From: Alphaproteobacteria bacterium
GTDB taxonomy: Bacteria > Pseudomonadota > Alphaproteobacteria > UBA2966
Assembly: GCA_018654745.1 (NCBI GenBank)
Contig: JABILA010000039.1
Location: 1-41,824 of the forward strand
Direction: 5' to 3'
Length of the DNA stretch: 41,824 bases
Positions 34,572-41,686 of the stretch are shown piece by piece. The position numbers were made by a program, and so were the translations under genes. The notes under the pieces are model-generated. The model did no database searches and was not told the DNA's origin. It saw only the letters and a program-made list of their open reading frames with translations. The stretch's first letter is position 1, and every line of letters starts with the position of its first letter.

Positions 34572-35810
34572 ATGGCACTGACCGACCGACAGATCAAGAA
34601 TGCGAAACCCCGTGATACGGTGTACCGCCTGCGCGATAGAAACTCTGTCACGAAGGGCTTTGGCATGACCGTCGCGCCTGCCGGGAGTAAAACCTTCTTC
34701 CTGAACTACACATCGCCATCCACAAACAGGCGACAGCAGATCAATCTCGGTCGCTATCCCGGAACGAGTTTGAAGGATGCCCGGGAAAAAGCCCGGGTGT
34801 ATCGAGAAGGGCTTACCTCTGGCATAGACCCCAAAGACAAGATCAGAGCGGAACGGGATCAGAAACTTGAGCAAGCGGCCCGCCCAAACGTCGAAACGCT
34901 ATTTGAAGCTTACGTCGCGGACTTAGAGATGGACGGGAAACGGTCTGCTAAAGAGGTTGCCCGCATTTTTAACAAGCACATCAAGGATTTCATCGGAAAA
35001 ACGGTGGCCGCAGAGGTAACCACTGACGGAGTACTCGATGTTCTTGCTCCTATCGTTCAACGTGGATCACGGGTGCATGCAGACAATGTACGGGCATACA
35101 TGCGCGCCGCCTTTGAGTTCGGCCTTCACGCCCATGCGTCAACGCGCTGGAGGGGCCGCTTGCCGCGGTTCGGCCTCCTTGTTAACCCCGTAGCAAATAC
35201 CAAAAAGGCTGTCCGCCGAAAACCCGTGGGGCAGCGCGCTCTATCGACTGAAGAGGTAAGGCAGGTCTGGCATGGGAAAGGCATATCCCTGCCCTCCCAC
35301 CTCGCGCTTAAACTCCTCCTGGCAACAGGACAACGCGTCGAAGAAGTTCTGCAGTCGAACTGGGCTGAAATCGACCTGACCGATAAAGTGTGGACAATCC
35401 CGGCGACCAGGCGCAAGAACCGTCACGATGCCACTGAGCCACACATCGTACCCCTAACGTCTTTCCACATTGAGCTTCTGGAACTGGTGCAGTCAGCGAC
35501 CAATCATACCGAATGGCTGTTCCCTCATCAGAACGGTCAGGAGCCGCGCAAGGCGGACGCACTGTATCAGGCCATTAAAAGGTTCTGCAGGAGCAATGAA
35601 ATCAAACCGTTTGCGCCGAGAGACTGCCGTCGCACATTCAAGACGTTGACCGGGTCAATCGGTATTGATCTGGAACTCCGAAACAGAATGCAAGGGCACG
35701 CCATGACCGATGTGGGCAGCATCCACTACGACAGGTGGAGTTATCTGCCGGAAAAGCGTGAGGCCATGGAAAAATGGACCGACTGGCTGAAGTCAACCGT
35801 GGACTCATGA
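34572..35810 (+). CDS. tyrosine-type site-specific integrase (P4-like, DUF4102 arm domain)
   Basis: A 412-aa integrase. The N-terminal DUF4102 arm-binding domain starts MALTDRQIKNAKPRD and includes LGRYPGTSLKDAREKA. The catalytic domain has Arg in LLATGQRVEEVLQSNW, box II as PRDCRRTF (the usual His of HxxR is Arg, a variant seen in this group), RMQGHAM, and nucleophile Tyr386 in HYDRW. It starts 157 nt from the tRNA-fMet fragment, which identifies the site it uses. It probably inserted the segment running right from 34415, past the window end. Confidence 0.92.
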   Translation: MALTDRQIKNAKPRDTVYRLRDRNSVTKGFGMTVAPAGSKTFFLNYTSPSTNRRQQINLGRYPGTSLKDAREKARVYREGLTSGIDPKDKIRAERDQKLEQAARPNVETLFEAYVADLEMDGKRSAKEVARIFNKHIKDFIGKTVAAEVTTDGVLDVLAPIVQRGSRVHADNVRAYMRAAFEFGLHAHASTRWRGRLPRFGLLVNPVANTKKAVRRKPVGQRALSTEEVRQVWHGKGISLPSHLALKLLLATGQRVEEVLQSNWAEIDLTDKVWTIPATRRKNRHDATEPHIVPLTSFHIELLELVQSATNHTEWLFPHQNGQEPRKADALYQAIKRFCRSNEIKPFAPRDCRRTFKTLTGSIGIDLELRNRMQGHAMTDVGSIHYDRWSYLPEKREAMEKWTDWLKSTVDS

Positions 35811-36161
35811 TAGCCCCCCACCCCCCTGTACCAAACCAGCCACCAGCTACCCCTTACATGCTGATCTCGACGTCCGATCACCATCTTTTCAGAGCTAACT
35901 TTTATCAGCTGCCGGGATTGGGTAATGGGGTTCGGCTGAGGGATTTTTGTTTTTGCGATAATAAAGTGCAGATGCCGAAAAATTTTCTGCAAAAAATTGT
36001 GTCCGTGTTTGGCGGTCGTCAACTGTGGCGTACCGCGACCATCTGCTCGAAAACCAGCTCTGATCCCTGCATATTAGATTTATGTTTGACGCAAACAGCT
36101 TTGGGTGGTTTGCTGCCATCAATACCCCGCTCCTGCAAATGTCTAATTTTTGGGATATGAA
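35811..36161. other. non-coding gap after the integrase
   Basis: A C-rich run (about 35813-35829) directly follows the integrase stop. The rest gets steadily more AT-rich towards the caspase-like gene and presumably holds its promoter. A 114-codon minus-strand frame spanning part of it has no recognisable features and overlaps the lipoprotein signal sequence. Confidence 0.4.
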
Positions 36162-37508
36162 ATGAGGAAATTTTTTATTATTGGAGTAATCCTTACATTT
36201 TGCGTTTCTTGCGCGACGATGAGAATTAATGAATTTCATGGGCCAACTAAAAACAAGATCAAGCTCTCAGTTGATCCAAGATTGGTCTATGAGGAAATAT
36301 CAAAAAAGGCATTTGAAGTAGGATTTGAATTTGTAAGTGGTTCTAACCGGCTTGGTGTGGTCAGAATGCGACATAAGTTTGCCGGAACAGAGACATGGCA
36401 AACCAGTGCATCAGTATTGGGTAAATACGCCGATAGCATGGGCCTATTCATTAATCCCTACGGAAAGAATGCGTTTGTCGACCTTCATTTTCAAATCTCC
36501 AAACTTTCCGATGGTCAGTCAGAACTCACTATGACATCCCATTTTCAGACCTTCGGTGAACCGACTGGCATTGGTGGAATAGGTCCATTTTCAATGAACT
36601 CCAAGAACGTTTGGGAAAATCAATTTCTGCAAGATTTGCAAAACATTGTTTATGCAAGCGTGAACCGTGAGAGAAAGTCAAAACCAAAAACTACAGCTAC
36701 TGCTCGAAAGAAGGAAAAAATCAATTTTCCAGAGAGCTCCAAACAACCGAACGATGTAGCTGTTATCATCGCCAACTCCAACTACAAAATACAAGGCAAG
36801 GACATACCGAACGTCGATCCTGCATACTCCGACGCTGAAAGCTTCAAGCAGTGGATCACTCAAGCCAAGGGCGTTCGCGAGGGCAACATTATTTATCTGA
36901 AGGATGCGACTTCTGCCCAGATGGTCAGCGCCTTCGGTGGTGACCGTTCGCACAAGGGACAGCTCTTTAACTGGATCAAGCCTGGCATCTCGAACGTTTA
37001 CATCTACTATGCGGGCCACGGAGCACCAGCTGGCGACGACGGCAGTGCGTACCTTGTGCCGTCTGACACCAACTCCGCGACAGTGCAGCTGACTGGCTAT
37101 CCATTGGCAACCTTGTACAAGAACCTCAAGATGCTACCCGCGAAGTCGATCACAGTCGTTCTAGAGGCATGTTTCTCAGGTGCCAGCCAGAACGGTAACG
37201 TCATCAGCAGGACTTCCGGCCTTTATGTATCGCCGAAGCTCCCGAACACCCCGAGCAACATCACAGTGATCTCCGCCGGGCGGGCCGATCAGGTCGCGTC
37301 GTGGGAGCAGGACAGCTCTCAAAGCTTGTTTACGAAGTACTTCCTGACGGGCATGAGCGGCGAGGCCGATAAGCCGCCTTACGGCAACAGCGACGGCGAT
37401 GTAAGTTATCCTGAGCTCGGCATGTACCTTGTCGGCACGATGACCTATTTCGCCCGCCGCTATTACGGGCGCGACCAGAACGCCCAGATTGTGGTGGGCG
37501 TGCAGTAG
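36162..37508 (+). CDS. caspase-like (peptidase C14/clan CD) lipoprotein
   Basis: A 448-aa exported protein. The N-terminus MRKFFIIGVILTFCVSC is a signal peptide with a lipobox-like end (Cys at residue 17; the -3 residue is atypical). Residues ~20-190 form an unrecognised domain, followed by a Lys-rich linker. From about residue 200 it is a caspase-like domain: DVAVIIANSNY, His286 in YYAGHGAP, Cys337 in LEACFSG, and SAGRADQVA. The His/Cys dyad is complete, so activity is plausible. The ATG at 36162 is preferred over an in-frame TTG at 36150. Base composition changes inside the gene: the first ~550 nt are AT-rich, the catalytic part clearly GC-richer, suggesting a fusion. First of three exported-protein genes with short or overlapping junctions. 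Confidence 0.85.
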   Translation: MRKFFIIGVILTFCVSCATMRINEFHGPTKNKIKLSVDPRLVYEEISKKAFEVGFEFVSGSNRLGVVRMRHKFAGTETWQTSASVLGKYADSMGLFINPYGKNAFVDLHFQISKLSDGQSELTMTSHFQTFGEPTGIGGIGPFSMNSKNVWENQFLQDLQNIVYASVNRERKSKPKTTATARKKEKINFPESSKQPNDVAVIIANSNYKIQGKDIPNVDPAYSDAESFKQWITQAKGVREGNIIYLKDATSAQMVSAFGGDRSHKGQLFNWIKPGISNVYIYYAGHGAPAGDDGSAYLVPSDTNSATVQLTGYPLATLYKNLKMLPAKSITVVLEACFSGASQNGNVISRTSGLYVSPKLPNTPSNITVISAGRADQVASWEQDSSQSLFTKYFLTGMSGEADKPPYGNSDGDVSYPELGMYLVGTMTYFARRYYGRDQNAQIVVGVQ

Positions 37509-37517
37509 GAGAGCGAT

Positions 37518-37805
37518 ATGTTGAAATTGTTTTTTGGTGCGGCGCTGATTTTCTCGATCCTCACTATCTCCGACGCGAACGCGCGCTGTGTATGCAGGTG
37601 CGTAAACGGCGACATGCAGGCGCTGTGCAGTAGCAGTATCGATCTGCCTCCGATATGTCCACCGAAGGTGTGCCCAATAAGGTCGCCGAGTATTGCTCCA
37701 ATTCGCGCTCCAAAAATACCGCCTATCGGCACAACCAGATGCCGCCAAGCCCAGGTGCTAAATCGGAATACCGGGAGGTACGAATGGAAGAGGGTGTGCC
37801 AATGA
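37518..37805 (+). CDS. small secreted Cys-rich protein
   Basis: A 95-aa protein with a Sec signal peptide (cleavage expected after DANA, residue 22). The mature part has eight Cys, including CVCRC at its start and ICPPKVC, and a Pro/Ile-rich stretch of PIxxP steps, ending CRQ...RVCQ. No family recognised. It starts 9 nt after the caspase-like gene with GGAGAG upstream, and its stop overlaps the next start as ATGA. The even Cys number suggests disulfides in the periplasm. Confidence 0.75.
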   Translation: MLKLFFGAALIFSILTISDANARCVCRCVNGDMQALCSSSIDLPPICPPKVCPIRSPSIAPIRAPKIPPIGTTRCRQAQVLNRNTGRYEWKRVCQ

Positions 37806-38197
37806 AATCACGCGCGTTGTTGATCGCCGCGTCGTGTGTGATTTTCATAGTTTGGGTTATGCCAAATACAGCGCACGCTGACCCTGTTGCTGACGCTCAA
37901 TTTACTGCCGCTAAAGAAATTCGCAAACAATTACCAATTAAGGTAGATGCGCAGACAACGCTGGTGGCCGTTGTAGCTGCTGGACGAATGGCAAAATATT
38001 CTTATCGGCTAGATATAGACAAAGAGAGCCTCCCCTCCAGCTGGCATAGACAGCAGAATACTCTTCTTACGAACAATGTATGCAGTCATCCGACGATGCG
38101 AAAGATGATGAAAATAGGCGCATCATATTCGTATTTGTACCTGGATGCAGGTGGCAAATTTATTGCAGACATTAAGGTTAGGTATTCTGATTGTTAG
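37802..38197 (+). CDS. small exported protein, unknown
   Basis: A 131-aa protein with a clear signal peptide (MKSRALLIAASCVIFIVW, cleavage after TAHA near residue 25). The mature domain has no recognised motif; two Cys remain (NNVCSHP and the C-terminal YSDC), probably paired. The fold may be a small alpha/beta domain. Translationally coupled to the Cys-rich gene by ATGA; the open frame starts further upstream but the overlap and signal peptide decide for 37802. Confidence 0.7.
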   Translation: MKSRALLIAASCVIFIVWVMPNTAHADPVADAQFTAAKEIRKQLPIKVDAQTTLVAVVAAGRMAKYSYRLDIDKESLPSSWHRQQNTLLTNNVCSHPTMRKMMKIGASYSYLYLDAGGKFIADIKVRYSDC

Positions 38198-38232
38198 AGG
38201 TGTTGGGTCTGGTTTGGCTGTAGTAATTCCCC

Positions 38233-38261
38233 TTGACCAGCCCACGTCCACTGACTACAAA
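38233..38261 (+). promoter_or_regulatory. sigma-70-like promoter for the structured RNA locus
   Basis: TTGACC (38233-38238), 17-nt spacer, TACAAA (38256-38261). Five of six and four of six consensus matches with ideal spacing; transcription would start near 38268, just before the first hairpin. Confidence 0.5.
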
Positions 38262-38267
38262 AAGGCC

Positions 38268-38425
38268 ACCAAGACATTATGAATTAGGCTGACGCCTAAG
38301 CCAACCTGCCCGGTCCGGGCAAGGTGGTTTTCCGTCGTGTGACGGAGATGTGGCCAGAGATGGCAAGTATTCAGGACGAATACCACACAGCGTCAGCCCT
38401 TCGCCGAGAGCGGGGGGCTTTTTTA
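38268..38425 (+). ncRNA. candidate structured RNA or riboswitch-like leader, undescribed
   Basis: About 158 nt between a promoter and an intrinsic terminator, with dense complementary pairing. P1: GGCTGACGC (38287-38295) pairs perfectly with GCGTCAGCC (38390-38398) and encloses P2, a 13-position stem (38301-38327, 11 pairs), P3 CCGTC-GTGT-GACGG (38332-38345), P3b GCCA-GAGA-TGGC (38353-38364, a GNRA loop) and P4 GTATTC-AGGAC-GAATAC (38367-38383). The 5' strand of P1 can instead form its own hairpin TTAGGC-TGAC-GCCTAA (38284-38299), and the 3' strand overlaps the terminator stem. These exclusive pairings look like a termination switch. I do not recognise a known riboswitch class. Confidence 0.5.
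38395..38424 (+). terminator. intrinsic terminator of the structured RNA
   Basis: AGCCCTTCGC (38395-38404), loop CGAGA, GCGGGGGGCT (38410-38419), then six T. Ten pairs including two G-T wobbles, with a proper U-tract. Its 5' arm shares four bases with P1, so terminator and P1 cannot form together. Confidence 0.75.
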
Positions 38426-38677
38426 TTGCCCTCTTTTCAGGTCGTGACGGCGGTTGAGCTGACCAGCTCTGCTGACCGGCGTGCCTGCAGTTCAGGGACC
38501 ACCGCATGTCAGCGGCACAGGCCCGGCGTCCCGCAGCCTGCTGAAGGCTGGCACCGGCTCCCATACCTCACCATGGACGCACTATATAGCCGCCACTGCG
38601 GCTTGCAGCAACTTGCACGGCACCGGTCACGCCTCAATCATTTTCATTTCCTTCAACAAGCACATAAGGATCAAACC
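38426..38677. other. GC-rich non-coding leader with hairpins
   Basis: No gene recognised, though one frame is open across it. It contains perfect hairpins CAGCCT-GCTGA-AGGCTG (38534-38550) and AGCCGC-CACT-GCGGCT (38588-38603). If the terminator is read through, this would be the leader of the 107-aa gene. Confidence 0.4.
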
Positions 38678-39001
38678 ATGACTTTCATGATCATCTGGCA
38701 GAATAACTTTGAGGTCTCTTTCACCCTTTCAAAAAGACTGTTTCGACTGGCTCTCGGGCAGCTGGTCATCGTCCTGTTTTGCGAAAACATGGAAAAACGC
38801 CATGCTGACGATCAATTTGAAATTGACAGTGCAAAAGACTTTCTTAGCCACTTGCTTAGGCACCCGGCGGTCCGCAAGGCGAGCACGGATGTCCCGGGCG
38901 TGACGGAAACCTACGAGGGCATTGTGTATCAGCTCCCCGTTGGGGAATACGTCGTACCTGAATGGGCTCTGAAAACAGGGGTCGACAAGGACGCGGCTTG
39001 A
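38678..39001 (+). CDS. hypothetical protein, 107 aa
   Basis: Starts MTFMIIWQNNFEVSFTLSKR with AAGGA upstream of the ATG. The middle has FRLALGQLVIVLFCENMEK and a C-terminal EGIVYQLPVGEYVVPEWAL. No family recognised; probably soluble. The open frame continues 118 codons upstream through the terminator and hairpins, which argues against an earlier start. It is the only gene positioned to be controlled by the upstream RNA element. Confidence 0.55.
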   Translation: MTFMIIWQNNFEVSFTLSKRLFRLALGQLVIVLFCENMEKRHADDQFEIDSAKDFLSHLLRHPAVRKASTDVPGVTETYEGIVYQLPVGEYVVPEWALKTGVDKDAA

Positions 39002-39121
39002 GTTGTGTTTCGTGCGCTGGAGGCGGTCGGTGCTGAAACGTCGGCCAGGTCGCTCCAACGGCATGGAGCTGTCCACGTATTGTAAGAAACTGAATTATAC
39101 TGATTTTGAAGGATGAATATC

Positions 39122-39880
39122 ATGATTGGAGCAATAGCCGGAGATATCATCGGCAGTCGCTTTGAGTTCGAGAATCACCGCAGCCGTGATTTTGAGCTGT
39201 TCGCGGGAGAGGCATCCTTTTTCACGGACGACACGGTGTTGACGATCGCAACAGCGCGCTGGCTGCTGGATGGTGAGAACCTCACCGATGTCGTTATCGA
39301 CACCTTCAAAAGGTATCCCAACGTCTCCTACGGCGGCAGCTTCGCCGCGTGGGCTCTGCGCGGCGGAGGCGAGCCTTATGGCAGCTACGGCAACGGGTCT
39401 GCTATGCGCGTCAGCCCAGTGGCCTACGCAGCTCGTGATGAGATGGACTGCCTGTCATTGGCAGAAGAAAGTGCAGCTGTGACGCATAACCACCCAGAAG
39501 GCATTAAGGGCGCACAGGCTACGGCATGGGCAACGTGGATGGCGCTTCAGGGTCACACCGGCCCCAGCATCAAGGCGGGGATCGAGGATCGGTTCGGGTA
39601 CGACATGCAACGAGACTGGTTCTCCGGCTACGACTTCGATGTGACCTGTCAGGGCACTGTGCCGCCAGCGCTGATCTGTGCGCTGGATGCCACCAGCTAC
39701 GAAGACTTCATCCGATCTGCGGTGTCTATCGGCGGCGACACGGACACGATATGCGCCATCGGTGGAGCGGTGGCCGAAGCCCTGTTCGGCGTGCCGGACG
39801 AAATTGCATCACAGGCCCTGGAACGGCTGGATGATTATATGTTGGGCATTGTGGGTCGGTTTAAAGAAAAATTTGGGTGA
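39122..39880 (+). CDS. ADP-ribosylglycohydrolase family protein
   Basis: A 252-aa DraG/ARH-type hydrolase that removes ADP-ribose from proteins or small molecules using two Mg ions. Metal-binding motifs are visible: IAGDIIGSRFE near the N-terminus, FTDDTVLTIATA, YGNGSAMRVSP and the C-terminal IGGDTDTICAIGGAVAEAL. The ATG at 39122 is favoured because GAAGG lies 9 nt upstream; ATG at 39113 would abut it. No ADP-ribosyltransferase is seen nearby, so its target is unknown. Confidence 0.9.
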   Translation: MIGAIAGDIIGSRFEFENHRSRDFELFAGEASFFTDDTVLTIATARWLLDGENLTDVVIDTFKRYPNVSYGGSFAAWALRGGGEPYGSYGNGSAMRVSPVAYAARDEMDCLSLAEESAAVTHNHPEGIKGAQATAWATWMALQGHTGPSIKAGIEDRFGYDMQRDWFSGYDFDVTCQGTVPPALICALDATSYEDFIRSAVSIGGDTDTICAIGGAVAEALFGVPDEIASQALERLDDYMLGIVGRFKEKFG

Positions 39881-39881
39881 G

Positions 39882-40079
39882 CTAGTTTATTGGCCCCTCG
39901 GTCTCAGACATTGTGATGTTCGCAATAGCCCGGCTGATGCGTTGCCAGGTCGCCCAACCGCCTTCGTCGCCTCGGTCTCGTAGTTCGTCTGCCCGGTCGA
40001 CGGCGATCAGCGTAGCCTGTTTGCCATGTTCTTCCAGCAGCTTCTTTGCTGCGCGGTACACATCCAGCTCAGTGATCAT
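39882..40079 (-). CDS. small hypothetical protein, paralogue of the next gene
   Basis: A 65-aa helical protein. Its pattern (AAKKLLEEHGKQATLIAVDR, acidic turn, WATWQRISRAIANI) repeats in the neighbouring 73-aa protein: LL..HG..A...A, then D-rich turn, then W plus a final helix. It resembles short alphaproteobacterial proteins of the DUF6961 type (recalled). Its ATG overlaps the stop of the gene upstream (ATGA). It ends right after the convergent ADP-ribosylglycohydrolase gene. Confidence 0.6.
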   Translation of the reverse strand: MITELDVYRAAKKLLEEHGKQATLIAVDRADELRDRGDEGGWATWQRISRAIANITMSETEGPIN

Positions 40080-40297
40080 TGCCCGGTGTCCGCCACTGGC
40101 TCTTCAGACGAGCTGCCGCCCTGCTTTAACAAGTATTTCACTTCCCGCCAGACGCTGAGCCTGTAATTGTCACCGCTGTCCTGTGCATCAACTGCGCCCT
40201 GCAAAGCAACTGCATAAGCCTCGTGCTGCCCGTGCTTCTTCAGCAGGTAGTCAGCAGTCTCCTGAGGGTTGTCTTTCTGAGTTCGATTTGTGGGCAT
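40076..40297 (-). CDS. small hypothetical protein, tandem paralogue
   Basis: A 73-aa protein sharing the layout of its 65-aa neighbour: ADYLLKKHGQHEAYAVALQG, D-rich turn, and SVWREVKYLL. Coupled by a 4-nt overlap. Function unknown; the tandem arrangement suggests duplication. Confidence 0.6.
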   Translation of the reverse strand: MPTNRTQKDNPQETADYLLKKHGQHEAYAVALQGAVDAQDSGDNYRLSVWREVKYLLKQGGSSSEEPVADTGQ

Positions 40298-40311
40298 GGG
40301 CTGTCTGGCAA

Positions 40312-40563
40312 TCAGTCGCGGTCCGGCGGCAGAACCTCAACGACAATAATGTCGTCGACCAGGTGATCCCGCTTGATGTCAGTGAGGTGCGCCCGCTTTT
40401 GATCATTGGTCAGGTTCGCGCCAACCCCGGCAGTCATCGCCATCACAACGGCTTGGTCAGGCAGGTCCAGCCAGTAGCTGCGCCGGACCAGCTTGCCGGT
40501 CTCATCGCGAGCAAAGGGGTTGCTCGGGTTCGCGCCGAGGTCGGGTTCGTAAAATCTTGTCAC
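40312..40563 (-). CDS. hypothetical protein, 83 aa
   Basis: Starts MTRFYEPDLGANPSNPFARD; has a YWLDLPDQAVVMAMTAGVGA stretch and an acidic hydrophobic end DDIIVVEVLPPDRD. Not recognised. It lies 14 nt before the tandem pair on the same strand and may be their first operon member. Confidence 0.5.
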   Translation of the reverse strand: MTRFYEPDLGANPSNPFARDETGKLVRRSYWLDLPDQAVVMAMTAGVGANLTNDQKRAHLTDIKRDHLVDDIIVVEVLPPDRD

Positions 40564-40648
40564 GTCGGTCTTTCCGTGTTCGATGGAGTTAGTCTGTACG
40601 AGATACCTAATGCTTCTTCGTCCTTAGTTCCAGACGTCACGTGATGGG

Positions 40649-40667
40649 ATTGCCGTCAGTCGGCAAT
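40649..40667. repeat. 7-bp hairpin upstream of the 83-aa gene
   Basis: ATTGCCG (40649-40655), TCAGT, CGGCAAT (40661-40667) is a perfect stem in the gap between the divergent 83-aa and DUF1330 genes. Without a T-run on either strand it may be an operator. Confidence 0.35.
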
Positions 40668-40751
40668 ATATTTAACCTTGCCGTAACACGATGAACTGTC
40701 GCGCGTGGTACTGCGTGACAACTCTGGGCCTTTCAGGAAGAGGAAGTGACT

Positions 40752-41054
40752 ATGCCAAAAGGGTATATTTTGAGCGCGCACAGAAAAGCAGCTGATCCAG
40801 TTAAAGGTCAGGCTTACGGCGAACTCGCCGGTCCGGCCCTAGCAGCTGCCGGGGGAAGGGTTCTAGCCAAAGGCGGAAGAGTGGAAGCAAGAGAAAACGG
40901 CCTTGCTGAACGAACAGTCCTGATCGAATTTGAAAGTTATGAAGCAGCGGTAACGGCATATGAAAGTCCCGCTTATCAAAAGGCATTGGAAGTCCTGGAC
41001 GGGGGCGCTGACCGGGACTTCAGAATATTTGAAGGTGTTGACGAAGAAGAATAA
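40752..41054 (+). CDS. DUF1330 domain protein
   Basis: A 100-aa ferredoxin-like-fold (dimeric alpha/beta barrel) protein. The typical pattern GYILSAHRKAADPVKGQAYG, GGRVLAKGGRVEA and IEFESYEAAVTAYESPAYQ identifies DUF1330. The ATG at 40752 follows a strong AGGAAGAGGAAG; GTG at 40746 is too close. Function of the family is not established; a stand-alone gene here. Confidence 0.85.
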   Translation: MPKGYILSAHRKAADPVKGQAYGELAGPALAAAGGRVLAKGGRVEARENGLAERTVLIEFESYEAAVTAYESPAYQKALEVLDGGADRDFRIFEGVDEEE

Positions 41055-41220
41055 GCACCCATCATAATAGCCTGGCACCGAAAAAACGTTGTGGTCGGCT
41101 CTTGTCCGTGCTTCTCCAGCAGGGAGTGGCGAGGCTTGGGAAGGCTATCGCCACTACGCGACGCCTGTTGCCAATGGACCCCTTTGGCCCGAGAATAGGT
41201 GACCGGCACAGGACGGGTGA

Positions 41221-41676
41221 ATGACCAGATCACAGACGAAAACATTGAAGACCAACGGCGTAGTAAAACATGCACTGTATCTGGCAGGTCTTGTTTTTGT
41301 GATGACGGCGTCTCTGGCTGGTGCCGACGAAGACAAGCAGAAAATAAACTGCGACAGCGGCTGGCGTTCAATAACCAAGAACGTCATGTCTGGCGAAGGC
41401 CAAGCATCCATTTCGGCGCAATGCCGCAGCGACGAAAAACCCTGTCCAACACGCCATGAACTAGTCCGTCGGGCGAAGCTGGTAGCCAATGCCTACGCCC
41501 TCGCAAATATTCAGGCCAAAGTCCGAAGTGAGGTATCGCATGAAGTGGTGGTGGAGAATGGTGTTGGTTCAGACCGGCTGACGATCAAGGTTGGTGGGGA
41601 GATTTTTCAGATCGTGTTTTGCAATCGCGAAGATGAAAATATCGCGTTCACCAAAGCCTTTGGAGAAACAAAGTAG
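41221..41676 (+). CDS. exported hypothetical protein, 151 aa
   Basis: A signal peptide covers about residues 16-35 (VKHALYLAGLVFVMTASLAGA). The mature part has four Cys (INCDSG, AQCRS, KPCPT and VFCNR), suggesting two disulfides, and a helical middle RRAKLVANAYALANIQAKVR. No family recognised. The start may lie later, at an in-frame hydrophobic boundary, since the N-terminal 15 residues are unusual. Confidence 0.55.
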   Translation: MTRSQTKTLKTNGVVKHALYLAGLVFVMTASLAGADEDKQKINCDSGWRSITKNVMSGEGQASISAQCRSDEKPCPTRHELVRRAKLVANAYALANIQAKVRSEVSHEVVVENGVGSDRLTIKVGGEIFQIVFCNREDENIAFTKAFGETK

Positions 41677-41686
41677 CTATCATTTT

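Noticed and set aside
35895..36239. 114-codon minus-strand ORF before the caspase-like gene
   Set aside because: Overlaps the lipoprotein signal sequence; composition looks non-coding.
38324..38677. N-terminal extension of the 107-aa protein
   Set aside because: It would translate through a strong terminator and several hairpins; the ATG at 38678 has a good ribosome binding site.
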